Shown here: positions 32,354-42,499 of the stretch, piece by piece
Layout of the letters: every line of letters starts with the position of its first letter
Position numbering within the stretch: the stretch's first letter is position 1
Notes under the pieces: generated by a model
The model's input: only the letters and a program-made list of their open reading frames with translations
Database searches by the model: none
What the model was told of the DNA's origin: nothing
Assembly (NCBI GenBank): GCA_036245525.1
Contig: BTPG01000005.1
Location: forward strand, 125,499,225-125,563,224
Source: Semisulcospira habei
Lineage: Eukaryota; Mollusca; Gastropoda; Semisulcospiridae
Reading direction: 5' to 3'
DNA: 64,000 nucleotides
Program-made: the position numbers and the translations under genes

Positions 32354-32568
32354 GCAAGATACAAAGATCTTCAAGAGCCTCTGCACCTGCAAGGGCTCTT
32401 GAAGATCTATGCCTCTTGCATATGGGTTGGGCTTCACACCAAATTTCGATTGAAGATGTGTGCCTCTTGCAGAAAATCTCCTCTTTGAACCCACAGGCTG
32501 CCAGCGGCGTAGATCTTCAAGCACCCTGCACCTGCCGGGGCTCTTGAAGACCTTTGCCTCTTGCAGAT
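32354..32568. mobile_element. Two family A hairpins of a diverged subfamily
   Basis: At 32354-32420 the inner stem is AGATCTTCAAGAGC with GCTCTTGAAGATCT; at about 32505-32568 it is AGATCTTCAAGCAC with GCTCTTGAAGACC. The changes from the consensus CCTCATGAG are matched between arms. Confidence 0.8.
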
Positions 32569-32689
32569 GGTTTGGACTTTCACACCGGATGCCTTTCTCG
32601 GCTTGAGAGCTACAGATGTAAACACACAAACAAGCAGCAAATATGCTGACCCCAGTTTGCTGGCTGATGGGTTTCCGCTGTTTTGACTG

Positions 32690-32885
32690 GTTTTCTTTTC
32701 GTTGGTTTCTGTCTTGTTGTTGTTACTTTTGTTGTTGCTGTTGTTCTTCTTATTTTTCTCGTTCTTCTGGTTCTCGTTCTTCTTGTTCTCGTTTTCTTTT
32801 CGTTGGTTTCTGTCCAGTCGTTATTATTGTTGTTCTTCTTCTTGTTCTCGTTCTTCTTGTTCTCTTTTTCTTGTTCTTGATCTTG
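32690..32885. repeat. TTC/TTG-rich low-complexity tract with a short duplication
   Basis: The phrase CTTTTCGTTGGTTTCTGTC occurs at about 32693 and 32797, with GTTCTTCTT and TTCTCGTTC units between. Leu/Phe/Val-rich ORFs over it are artefacts. Confidence 0.85.
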
Positions 32886-33187
32886 AGTTTTATGTGTTGT
32901 TTTTTACATGCGCAAGTTCATACTGTGTATAACGGTGCACCTCTGAAGAGTAAACGAAAAATGAGACGCTTTAATTATGACAAAAAAAGAAGCATGGGTT
33001 CATGAGGATCTGTGCATCTTGCTGGTGACACTGAAGACTGGAGCATGGCGGCAATGAGGGGGAAGGAAGGGTAGACGTCCCACGTCCCAGAGACGGCAGA
33101 TGAGATCGAAGAACTATAGGGGGACACAGACCCAGATATCGTACTAAGGCTGGAATAGTCCTTGTCGTATGTTTTTTGTTGATTTTT

Positions 33188-33245
33188 TTTTTTTTTTTTT
33201 TTTTTGGGGGGGGAAGGGGGGGGGGGGTGTTTGGTTGTTGTTGGG
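33188..33245. repeat. poly(T) and poly(G) tract
   Basis: A T-run followed by a G-run; low complexity. Confidence 0.9.
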
Positions 33246-33371
33246 TTTTTTTGTGTGTGTTTTTTTTGCTGCGTGGTCTTTATCTGCTACATCATTATAG
33301 TGTCCTAAATGTTCATTAACAAAGGTATTGGCACCATATGGCCCGACCAATAGGTTGTAGATATTATATTT

Positions 33372-33670
33372 TTAACCACTTCACTCCCTGAAAAAGCAAA
33401 CCCCCACCAGAGGGCAGCGCCACAGGGGTGGGCAAGCAGGAGAAGGTCGTCCTTGTCACTGATCCTTCCAATGACCAGGAGCAGATTCAGCACAGGTGTT
33501 TATGTCTCTTGTTCGTCTTAAATTCTTTATGCTTATTTTGGGGTCTCATTTACATCTCTTTCTTAACGCGAATGTCGGTCAGCGTGCAGTGTTTTATTTT
33601 TGTGATCGTTGCCGTTTGCGTTGTTTTTTTCAGACACGAAATTCATGATCACTGGCAGCGAAGGGGTTAA
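33372..33670. mobile_element. Element with family A ends but an unrelated interior
   Basis: Begins TTAACCACTTCACTCCCTGA and ends CTGGCAGCGAAGGGGTTAA, close to the family A ends, but the 250 bases between hold no hairpin. Confidence 0.5.
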
Positions 33671-33715
33671 ACATATTGTAACCATTCTCCATGGGCATAA
33701 ACATAGCCCAGAATA

Positions 33716-33845
33716 CAACGCTGCCCTAAGAAGCAAAAGACAGCAAGTGCATTTTATGAAAAGCGGGGTTTTCATAGTAATACAATGAAAATCTCTCTTT
33801 TCACTAAAACGGACTTGCTGTCTTTCGCCTTTCTCGGGAAGCGCT
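33716..33845. mobile_element. Family H palindromic MITE
   Basis: GCAAAAGACAGCAAGTGCAT at the left and GGACTTGCTGTCTTTCGCC at the right; inner stem GAAAAGCGGGGTTTTCATAG mirrored by GAAAATCTCTCTTTTC. Confidence 0.7.
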
Positions 33846-34016
33846 GAGTTCTCTATATGCCATGCAGAGTGCCTCATTGTCCGTTGACAAAATGACTGAT
33901 GTACCTCACATATTTTGTACATATTTTCATGACTGAGGGCGCTGTAGAGACATAGATCCCCATGAGCTCCCGCAACTGTGGGCGCTCATGAGGATCTATG
34001 CCTCTTACTTACTTAC

Positions 34017-35000
34017 TTACTTACGCCTGTCACCCCTACCCGGGTATAGGCCGTCGACGAGAGACCTCCAGCAACTCCCGTCCTGTGCTTCTCCTTCGAT
34101 TCTACTCCAGGTGGTTCCCAGTCTCTTAATGTCTGCTTGGAGGTCTCGACGCCAGGAGTTTCTTGGCCTACCTCTTTTCCTCTTTCCCTGGGGGTTCCAT
34201 GACAATGCCTGCCTAGTGATACTGGAAGCTGGCTTTCTCAGACTGTGACCGATCCATCCCCATCTTCTTCGCCCAATTTCATTCTCTGCTGTTATCTGCT
34301 CTGTTCTCTCCCAGAGTCCGACGTTGCTGATCTTCTCTGGCCAGTGGATTTTCAAAATTCTTCTAAGGCAACTGTTCATGAAGGTCTGTACTCTGTTGAC
34401 TGTGGTTTTTGTCAATCTCCAAGTCTCTGCTCCATATAGGAGAACTGCTTTTACATTGGAGTTGAAAATCCGGATTTTGGTGTGTTGTGACAGCTCTCTG
34501 GAACTCCACACTTTTTTCAACTGGAGAAAGGCTGCTCTGGCTTTACCGATTCGTGCTCTGACATCTGCATCAGTGCCGCCTTTTTTGTCTATGATGCTCC
34601 CGAGATAGGTGAAGGACTCCACCTCCTCCAACGGGGTGCCAGCAAGCAAGACTGGTTCTTCCCTGGTTGCGTTCAGCCTCATTGTCTTTGTTTTCTGTTT
34701 GTGAATGGTGAGGCCCACTTGGGACGAAATGTCAGCAAGCCTCGTGGTCTTGTCCTGCATTTGTTGATGAGTGTGGGACAGTAATGCCAAGTCGTCTGCA
34801 AAATCGAGGTCGTCAAGCTGTGTCCACAGTGTCCACTGTATTCCACTTCGTCTGTGCTCTGTGGTCATCTTCATGACCCAGTCTATGGCCAGTAGGAAGA
34901 GGAACGGAGACAGCAGACACCCCTGCCTGACACCAGTTCTGACCTGGAGCTCCCTGGTGAACTGCCCTTCGTGGATCACGCGACATGTCATGCCATAGTA
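34017..35000 (-). pseudogene. RTE-like reverse transcriptase, 3' part
   Basis: Belongs to a frame of 347 codons (34017-35060), of which the part after about 35000 is genuine: VRTGVRQGCLLSPFLF, LDFADDLAL, YLGSIIDKKGG, LLYGAETWRL and the RRRWGWIGHSLRKP tail motif. It ends GLYPGRGDRRK just before the TAAG tail. One frameshift near 35000 separates it from the upstream RT part. The same segment occurs again in the nested copy at 56924-57598. Confidence 0.88.
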
Positions 35001-35560
35001 CTGCTCTTGATCAGGCGGACGAGCTTTGTGGGTACACCGTGGTGTCGTAGGAGTTTCCACAGAGTCTCTCGGTCCACACTGTCAAATGCTTTCTCATAAT
35101 CCACAAAGTTGACGTACAGCGGGGAGCTCCACTCCAGAGACTGTTCCACGATGATGCGGAGAGTGGCGATCTGGTCTGTACATGATCGGTTCTTCCTGAA
35201 TCCTGCTTGCTGGTCTCTCAGCTGGGGGTCAACGGAGCTCTTCATTCTCTCCAAGATGATCCTGTTGAAGACCTTTCCTGGTACTGACAGCAAGGTGATT
35301 CCTCTGTAGTTGGAACACTTGCTGAGGTCGCCTTTCTTGGGAAGCTTGATTAGGTACCCCTCCTTCCAGTCAGCCGGCATCACCTCCTCTTCCCAGATCT
35401 TTCCAAACAGTGGGTACAGCATCTCCACTGTTGTCTCTAGGTCTGCTTTCAGAGACTGCGCTGGGATGCCATCTGGGCCTGCTGCTTTGCCGTTCTTCAA
35501 AAATTCCACTGCTCTTCTGATCTCTTCCCGGCTGGGTCTGTCACAGCTGATGGGTAGGTC
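35000..35560 (-). pseudogene. RTE-like reverse transcriptase, 5' part
   Basis: A frame from the truncation point: LKNGKAAGPDGIPAQSL, NYRGITLLSVPGKV, QQAGFRKNRSCTDQI and VNFVDYEKAFDSVDRE are fingers and palm motifs, including the first catalytic Asp. The apparent Met start near 35581 reads into the MITE flank and is not a real start. The frame is lost after LVRLIKSS near 35000. Confidence 0.88.
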
Positions 35561-35925
35561 ATCTATGCCTCTTGCTGACACCTTTTTGTACCAATGATCC
35601 TTGAACGCTTTGACGTTGAATTAACAAAGATATGAAAAACAAAATCTGCGTCCACTGACAGTAATGGGACCGCAACAAAACTGAGCCTTAAGTTTTCACA
35701 CACCTTACGGTCAAGCGTGTTTCAGCTTGACATTTAAAAACGAAATGGAAAAACAAAGATATCTGTACCCTTTGCGTGTCGAGAAGAACCCAACGGAGAA
35801 AGAAACACGCTTAGAAAAGACAGTTACAACACAAGTTATTAATATTTCGGGTAATACCCTTTTTCAAAATAGACAAACAAACAAATCTAGAGATCAGTCG
35901 CTACTTATCTTTATTATCGCAGAAT

Positions 35926-36115
35926 GAACTTTGCGTGTCGGTAGCGGTTTATGTCGCGATGATTCCTGCAGGAACCATCGCGACATAAACCGCTACCGAC
36001 ACGCAAAGGGCTAATAATTTTACAGATATCTTTATCCGTTTTGTGCTTGACTGGTGCTACGGGAATCCTACAGGAATCATCGCGACAATAACCGCTACCC
36101 ACAGGCAAAGGGTTT
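35926..36115. mobile_element. Family B MITE plus a second half copy
   Basis: The first copy (35926-36013) is AACTTTGCGTGTCGGTAGCG to CGCTACCGACACGCAAAGGG with inner stem GTCGCGATGATT paired with AACCATCGCGAC. At about 36050-36115 there is a further right half ending CCACAGGCAAAGGGTTTTA. Confidence 0.8.
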
Positions 36116-36353
36116 TAATGTGATCGAACACGTTTGTAACATTACGAAGTTGACCATCCACTCCTTCCCCACTGTTGAAGTCCTAGGGCGACAAACCGGG
36201 TCCTGGAGGGGAACTTTCAATCCGAGGCCTGCTGCGTTCCATTAGCAGTGGCCAGGCCTGCCTGTGACAGTTTTTGGCACCATTGCACCATGCGTCTTCG
36301 CTGTCACACAAGTCATTCTGCAAGACGGCGTACATTCTCTTGATTCTCCCATC

Positions 36354-36503
36354 TGCAAGAGGCATAGATCCTCATGTGCCCCTGCAAGAGGCATAGATCA
36401 TGTTCCCCTGCAAGAGGCATAGATCCTCATGTGCCCCTGCAACAGACATAGATCCTCATGTGCCCCTGCAAGATGCGTAGCTCCTCAAGTGGCCCTGCAG
36501 CCA
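36354..36503 (+). repeat. Tandem array of family A half-hairpins
   Basis: Five head-to-tail units of about 26-31 bases, each GCAAGAGGCATAGATCCTCA then TGTGCCCCT or a variant (second unit shorter; later units GCAACAGACATAG and GCAAGATGCGTAG). Only the left arm is repeated; no right arms are present. Confidence 0.85.
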
Positions 36504-36559
36504 CCTCAGTACCTGCGACAGCGTTCTACAACATCGCAACATGCGCCCGTCAGTAGCAA

Positions 36560-36615
36560 AACGTATTCAGGCCCACGACGGTCATAGTGGGCCCGAGGGG
36601 CCTTTGCTTACTTTG
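36560..36615. mobile_element. Family G partial copy
   Basis: AGGCCCACGACGGTCATAGT then GGGCCCGAGGGGCCTTTGC, followed by TTACTTTG: one arm plus family end. Confidence 0.5.
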
Positions 36616-36853
36616 CCAATCCTTCCATAAGAGGTGTATATTCCTATGAGCACTTGCAGACTTCATTTTCTGTCTCAGTGCAGTAGATACAGATGTAATG
36701 TGGCTATTGAACTTACAAGAGGCATCTTTAGTGTCACTGGCTCATGAGAATCTATTCCTATGGCTGGTAAGGATTGGCCAGGTTTACGTCAGTAACTCAA
36801 TCACGCGTACTTTTCATTCGTGTGTACTATGATCACTTGACGTTGAAAGGTTT

Positions 36854-37037
36854 TTAACCCGTTGTGTCCCAGGTACAAAATATCCACATTTTGCAGTTGT
36901 CCTCCGAGGACTGCATTACAATTAACAAGAAGGGTCGACCATGATAGTTTACGGGCGCTAAGCTATCCTGGAACCACCCTTGAACTATCATAGGCAATCT
37001 ATATCTTGATTTGGTGTATCGGGACTGAATGAGTTAA
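36854..37037. mobile_element. Family C MITE, hairpin shortened
   Basis: TTAACCCGTTGTGTCCCAGG to TCGGGACTGAATGAGTTAA. ATTTTGCAGTTGTCCTCCGA matches the subfamily at 52985. The left hairpin arm is partly deleted (GATAGTTTACGGGCGCTAAG) while the right arm TGGAACCACCCTTGAACTAT is kept. Confidence 0.75.
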
Positions 37038-37100
37038 AATATCGAATAGAACTGAGTTTTCGTGTACAGTATCCAATACAGCACAACTCTTTTTCTTGGC

Positions 37101-37128
37101 GGGGGGGGGGGGGGAGGGGGGAGGGGGG
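37101..37128. repeat. poly(G) tract
   Basis: Run of G with two A interruptions. Confidence 0.85.
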
Positions 37129-37517
37129 GTATTTCGAAACACATAAAGTTACTTTGTTGATACTGTCAAGACTGACTGAATGACTGACTAGCCGACTGTC
37201 TTTGAAAATCATTTTCACGTTATAATACTAGAAAATAACGAACAATCAGGTGATCAGAAATGTGTACATGCCCGATGCCCAGGCCTGCAAGTATCTTTTT
37301 TTAAACTGCTATCTCGAATATGCCAACGACAATAACGAACACTACACAGCAATTGCTGTATCAAGAGGAGCGAGAGAGTCTATCCGGAGGGACCCGTGCA
37401 AAGGGATCCGGCAAGTTGACAAATCTGGTCCTACCTCCCCGCAGGGACGAATTGAAGGGTTCATTCAGGAGTCCATAATGACTCCCAGACAGGTACACGC
37501 TCTTGTCAGTCCAAGGG

Positions 37518-37568
37518 TTAACCCTTTGGATGTCGGTAGCGCCTTTTTGTCGAGTTGATTCCTGCAGC
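37518..37568. mobile_element. Family B half element
   Basis: TTAACCCTTTGGATGTCGGT then GTCGAGTTGATTCCTGCAG, ending exactly at the palindrome centre; the right half is absent. Confidence 0.75.
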
Positions 37569-37607
37569 CGATGATCCCTCCGCCTACAGAGCCATGAGCG
37601 TGAATAA

Positions 37608-37666
37608 CAGCGAGAGGTGTAAACCCTGCAGCTGCGGGAGCGCGCGAGAATCTACGCCGCTTGCAG
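37608..37666. mobile_element. Family A hairpin, diverged
   Basis: GCGAGAGGTGTAAACCCTGC and GCGCGAGAATCTACGCCGCT retain family A outer arms; the inner stem is GCAGCTGCGG. Confidence 0.55.
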
Positions 37667-37854
37667 ATGGATGCTGACATCCATACGACCTCCCTCCGGT
37701 CTGAGAAGCATTGATTTAAATGATTGGTATAAAGTCAGCGCTAGGGGTAATGTAAATCTATGCCTCTTCCAAACAGAAGATGCTCAGTGTGAGAGCATTG
37801 GAATCTCCGAAGACGCACGGGGTCAGCTCTGTTGATGCTCGAAAAGTGTACACA

Positions 37855-37934
37855 TACTGACGAGCAAAAGAAATGCGACGTGATTTTCGGAACCATCGGG
37901 TCCGAAACTGTCGCATTTCTTTTGTTCGTCGGTA
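37855..37934. mobile_element. Family E MITE, TA-flanked
   Basis: TACTGACGAGCAAAAGAAAT and ATTTCTTTTGTTCGTCGGTA, 80 bases, arms of about 26 bases including GCGAC/GTCGC. Confidence 0.75.
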
Positions 37935-37967
37935 TACATGCACTGAATGACTTCAGTTTCTGAAGTG

Positions 37968-38096
37968 TCTGGAGTTAGTTGCACGAGTGAGTTTAGTTAG
38001 TCCTGCGCCAGCAACCAAACAAGGTGTGCCGCTATAGCCCGGGAGACCCTTGCGAAGTGGCTGGCGCAGGACTAAGCTCACTCGTGCAGCTGGCCC
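37968..38096. mobile_element. Family F MITE
   Basis: GTTAGTTGCACGAGTGAG then TTAGTCCTGCGCCAGCAAC mirrored by GTGGCTGGCGCAGGACTAAG and CTCACTCGTGCAGC. Confidence 0.75.
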
Positions 38097-38303
38097 CTGA
38101 ATCCGAAACCTTTTTCACGTACAGTGACAGCTGCAAGACGTGGACATGCCTACGCAGCCTGAGAATACTTCCTGAATATCTTTCAAAAAGTATGGATGGT
38201 TTCGGTGATTGCAAAAACATAATCGGCGTCCACATGCAGTGAAAAGGTTCAGGCAAATTAACCAGCACGAGGCAGAGGGCAGAGATCTTCATGAACCTCC
38301 CCC

Positions 38304-38356
38304 CTCCTCCCCCCCCCCCTCGCCCCCCCCCCCCACACACACACACACACACACAC
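38304..38356. repeat. C-rich tract then (AC)n
   Basis: Low complexity; preceded by a family A half arm (GAGATCTTCATGAACC). Confidence 0.85.
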
Positions 38357-38576
38357 GCAGATGGGTTTCGTCAGTCGTGTGTCACTGACGTGGTTTCGGA
38401 AATCTTCTAGTCATGTCCGAGATGGCTGTACCCGCCAGTCCCGCTGTCAAATGTGACATCCATGTGCTGGCAAAATTGTCTTCTCAGTGTCAGCCCGGCA
38501 ATTTTTGCTATTAGGTCTACTCTCTGTTTCTCTCCTTTCTTTAAGCGGTTTTATGAGCTGTCTCTGTCTCTAGAAC

Positions 38577-38578
<2 letters not shown>

Positions 38579-38661
<83 letters not shown>
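38579..38661. repeat. (AG)n microsatellite
   Basis: About 41 uninterrupted AG units. The Arg/Glu ORF is an artefact. Confidence 0.97.
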
Positions 38662-38666
<5 letters not shown>

Positions 38667-38896
38667 TCTTAAAAACTTGTATCCTGCGGCTTTTTAAATA
38701 TTCTTATGGCACAATAATCATAATAATCGATAACATTATTCTGCTGGACCTTGGCCTTATCACTGATTTTCATGTAGGAGTCCGTGCATATCACATTACG
38801 TTTAGATGGGTGTGCGTGTGTGTGTGTAGAGCAGATGTATGTCAGTGGGACTCAATGCATCCCTGCAACTATGCAGTATAAGACTGCTTAATTATT

Positions 38897-38991
38897 TTAA
38901 ACTCTTTGGCTGTCGCTAGCGCTTTTCTTGTCGAGTTGATTCCTGCAAGAATCACATTGACAAGAAAAGCTCTACCGATAGCCGAAGGGTA
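38897..38991. mobile_element. Family B palindromic MITE
   Basis: TTAAACTCTTTGGCTGTCGC to GATAGCCGAAGGGTA-like right end; centre GATTCCTGCAAGAATC; inner stem TTGTCGAG with a mismatched TTGACAA partner. Confidence 0.8.
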
Positions 38992-39119
38992 GTTGGAAAG
39001 TTTGTAAAAAAATATATATAAAAAAAATAATTTTAAAAAATTTCCAGACCTCATTTGATACAATCATGGCCTTAGCCGTACCTGTCGAGTGTAGAGCTTC
39101 TGGATTTGTCACGTCTGTT

Positions 39120-40372
39120 GTACTTTGAAAAGTTAGTTGCATATTAATTGAAAAGAAACAAGATGGGATGAACCATAACCCACAAAGTCCCTTCTTATGA
39201 GAGCTGTCCTCGCTGTCAATGGTCTCTATCTTTTGTCTTTAACCTGATTCTGATGTTGAATTATCTACTATTGAAAAAGTTTCGCAGATCTGCCAATGCG
39301 TCAGTGAGTTCTATAAGAGGTGCGCGCAGGACATACGCGTCATTGATTTGTCAAACGTCATTTGTCATGACGTAAGTTTTAGTTTTTTCGTAATGTTATA
39401 TTTTACGTGATATGAGTTTCACTTTCGCTTCATAGGCTTGAGAAAATGGTGACAAAACTAGAACTTCGCGGTACATTTTCAGTCTTGCTGTAATTTGTGT
39501 GAAAGCAGGTTGACTTTACCTAGCTACATGATAATTATACTAAGTACACGGGTCACCTGCATGCTCTTCTGAAAGCGCGTCGATGTGTGTGTGTGTGCGT
39601 GTTAGTGCGTGCGTGCGCGCGCGCTCCAAACATCTTCGAGAGGCATAGATCCTCATGTGGAGGGCGCATGAGGATATATTCCTCTTGGAGATGCGCGCAT
39701 GTTTGTGTGTGAGAGAGAGAGACAGCCGCGCGCGAAAGAGCGAATGTCGTCATATTTAGAGTATTATGTCAGTGTCTGCATGGTGACGGAGTTGCCTCTT
39801 TTACGTCACCGCCACTGTCTGACTTTCTCTAGAAGTAAAGGATTTTAAGTGTTTTAATTATTTTCTGAAAAGAATTAATTTTTTACTAAAGAAGTTGAAA
39901 GGATACAAAACTGGATAACGAACTCATCCAATGGCTTTCTCCAAACTAGCTATATGCAAAGGTTCAAGTAAATATGACAAAATTACGAACTCTAATCTGG
40001 GTCAACCGACTTCCTATAAACGGTTGTTTATGTCTTCAGTGAGACATTCAATTACAATATGCTCGGAGGCACTCTTAGCCACCCACTTAAGAAAGTATTT
40101 CGCCAAGTTTCAAGCGTGTGTGTACAGAAATATCGGAGATTCTCTTGTTTACATACATACGCACACACATTCATACACACGCACATACGGCGCTTCACGC
40201 CAAATATACGTTCAGCAGCGAGGGCCGGTTAGCGTAACTAGACATGACGTAATTTTTATCTTGTTACTTCAATTGTTAGAGGTTTAGCCTGCCCGCCTTT
40301 GACATCATGGACATGCTATTAAATTCGCCCCACCGCGACCCGTCCTAAAAAGTCCCTTCTATAAATAGAAGA
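39120..40372 (-). repeat. Unclassified long interspersed repeat (called R here)
   Basis: On the minus strand this matches 47762-48780 in order: GGGACTTTTTAGGA, GGTCGCGGTG, GGCGAATTTAATAGCATGTC, AAGTAACAAGATA, then after a gap AACATCCCATCTTG-type sequence near 39150. No ORF. It may be a non-autonomous retroelement or a long MITE. Confidence 0.7.
39639..39691. mobile_element. Family A hairpin, shortened
   Basis: GAGAGGCATAGATCCTCATG, then GTGGAGGG, then CGCATGAGGATATATTCCTC: arms still pair but the GC-rich inner stem is gone. It sits inside repeat R. Confidence 0.7.
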
Positions 40373-40479
40373 GACTTGAAAACACAGTCAATGTCCTGGC
40401 CTTTACTTTACGAACATATAGTTTGAAGAGCAGGGTTAGCTTCCCCACTGCTGTAGACCTACACTCGTAATGCAATAAA

Positions 40480-40618
<139 letters not shown>

Positions 40619-40794
40619 TTCTCCTCCCATCTTGGACGGTAGGAACTGGGACAGGTTCCTGCCATCCTAACTCCAGCGCCCACAAAGACTCAAGTTACGC
40701 CTTGTGAGCCACACAGACCTAAATGCCGCCGTATTTTATGATCTTGGTAATCATCGTCAGCATAGATTTTTCACTGATCGTCTCGGCAACAAGT

Positions 40795-40869
40795 GCAAGT
40801 GGCACTAGATCCTCATGAACCCCATGCACCCGTAGGGTGCATCGGCTCATGAGGATCTATGCCTCTTGC
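40795..40869. mobile_element. Family A hairpin with different loop
   Basis: GCAAGTGGCACTAGATCCTC and GAGGATCTATGCCTCTTGC are family A; the centre is ATGCACCCGTAGGGTGCAT, itself a small perfect hairpin. Confidence 0.8.
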
Positions 40870-41256
40870 TGATAAAAGAATAAGGCGTGCTGCTTATGGG
40901 CATCTACACCAAATAAAAATGAAGCTATAAAGGCCGGGAGTCTTGAAGATCTTTGCCAAATAGATCGTAAGCGAGGTCTTTGGCTGTCGGACAGTTAGGC
41001 GCAATAACCATGCAAATGAAGGGAGGTAATCAGATTGCGCGCGGCAGACGCCCGGCGTCCCGAATGCAGATGCCTGCAGATGGTGCTGGGCGTCAGGTCA
41101 CGTGGTCACGTGGTTCCGCCCCGCCACTCGCCTGTCCGCCCAGCTTTGAGAACCAGGGTAGAGTACAGCCCCCTAAAACTACTTAGTCAGTTTTAATTGT
41201 CTTATTTTAAGCTTTGTGAATAGATTCCAGTCCACGTGAATGATGGTGCTGCTTCT

Positions 41257-41700
41257 TACTTGAATGAAACTGCCCGGTTATTGGAAAGATAGACGGTCTA
41301 TGATTGAAAACTGTTTTTGCAGTCAAGGGAAACCATGCAATAAGCATGTCTTCCTTGAGGTCATGCTTGATGATGCTTGGCAACTGGCACTTCTTTTTTT
41401 TTTTTTTCTACGTCAGTAAACTGGCCTTCAGGCGCCAAGCTAATCTGGCACTAACCTTGAATTATCGTGAGTAGTGCCAGTACTTGAATGAAACTGCCCG
41501 GTTATTGGAAAGATAGACGGTCTATGATTGAAAACTGTTTTTGCAGTCAAGGTAAACCATGCAATAAGCATGTTTTCCTTGAGGTCATGCTTGATGATGC
41601 TTGGCAACTGGCACTTCTTTTTTTTTTTTTTTTCTACGTCAGTAAACTGGCCTTCAGGCGCCAAGCTAATCTGGCACTAACCTTGAATTATCGTGATCAG
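41257..41700 (+). repeat. 224-bp recent tandem duplication
   Basis: The block beginning TACTTGAATGAAACTGCCCG starts at 41257 and again at 41481. The two units differ at two substitutions that I see, plus poly(T) length. Each ends with one arm of a family C hairpin (GGCGCCAAGCTAATCTGGCA). Confidence 0.9.
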
Positions 41701-41932
41701 TACATCTCCTGCTGTAGGGCGCTGGTGCTAAATGGGCTAATTGGTGTTAACTGGTTAGCTCATAGACGCTATAAAAGGATATTATAGATGCACTTTTTTA
41801 AATTAAAAATAAAAATGTAAAAAGTATCTTCACGGCATTTCTTTAATGGACGCCCAGAACGCGTCAGCCAGAGGCCTGCATAATACCAGTAGCATCTGAC
41901 AACAACAACAAAAACAAGGCTCCTCCAAAAAA

Positions 41933-42075
41933 TGCCAGTGCTGCCCTGAAAAGGCAATAAAGCAATAATTTTATTTTTGTGAAAAGCTAGGTTTTCATTG
42001 TAATAAATGAAAATCTCTGTTTTCCAAAAAATATGGATTTACGCTGTCTTTTGAAGTCCTGAGGCAACATTTATG
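41933..42075. mobile_element. Family H MITE, diverged
   Basis: GCCCTGAAAAGGCAATAAAG at the left, GAAAAGCTAGGTTTTCATTG mirrored by GAAAATCTCTGTTTTC, GCTGTCTTTTGAAG at the right. Confidence 0.6.
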
Positions 42076-42101
42076 TAGCGACTTCATCTGGGCAGTAGAA
42101 A

Positions 42102-42235
42102 GGAGTGTATGGGGGTAAACTAATGCCAGGGCTTGGCTACTGCAGTGATGCTCGACAGTTTTTGACTCCGCAAAAACTGTCGGGCCATCACTGCAGTAGC
42201 AAGCCCTGGCATTAGTTTACCCCCCTTCACACTCC
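42102..42235. mobile_element. Long near-perfect hairpin, new family
   Basis: GGAGTGTATGGGGGTAAACT and AGTTTACCCCCCTTCACACT are the outer arms; GCTTGGCTACTGCAGTGATG mirrored by CATCACTGCAGTAGCAAGC inside; loop GACTCCGC. Arms of about 60 bases with few mismatches. Confidence 0.8.
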
Positions 42236-42427
42236 GTCCTGTCCTGTCCCGGTCTGGGCGAAGAACGACATTCATCAAGCATTGGAACCCCGGTGAATTA
42301 ATTCTGCCAAAAACGTAATTCAATTGGAGGCCAAGTAAGCGCCATAATGAGGTGGCGAACGGCACAGAGGACAGGCCCCGTTGCCGCAGTGCCTCAGCGG
42401 CCAGCCCTTGTTTGTCCCATCTGCACT

Positions 42428-42492
42428 GTAGAGGCGTAGATTATCATGAGCCCCTGCGGCCGCAGGGGCTCATGATAATCCACGCCTCTTGC
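42428..42492. mobile_element. Family A hairpin, perfectly paired variant
   Basis: AGATTATCATGAGCCCCTGC pairs with GCAGGGGCTCATGATAATC around GGCC. Both arms carry TA where the consensus has CC/GG. Confidence 0.85.
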
Positions 42493-42499
42493 AAACTGC

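Larger units (their letters stand above)
34007..35560 (-). mobile_element. 5'-truncated RTE-like LINE
   Basis: Flanked by the 13-bp duplication ATCTATGCCTCTT at 33994-34006 and 35561-35573. On the minus strand the 3' end is a (TAAG)n tail with no poly(A). It codes only for reverse transcriptase; the endonuclease part is lost by truncation. Confidence 0.93.
33942..35670 (+). mobile_element. Family A MITE split by a LINE
   Basis: The hairpin left arm and most of the right arm lie at 33942-34006; the arm resumes at 35561 and the MITE right part (GCTGACACC... CTGCGTCCACTGACAGTAAT) runs to about 35670. Confidence 0.85.

Noticed and set aside
32643..33005. Hydrophobic multi-pass protein ORF
   Set aside because: It is a T-rich low-complexity tract; three frames give similar hydrophobic runs.
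36354..36503. CRISPR-like array
   Set aside because: Units are directly joined imperfect copies of a MITE arm with spacers of under 12 bases, in a eukaryotic context and with no cas genes.
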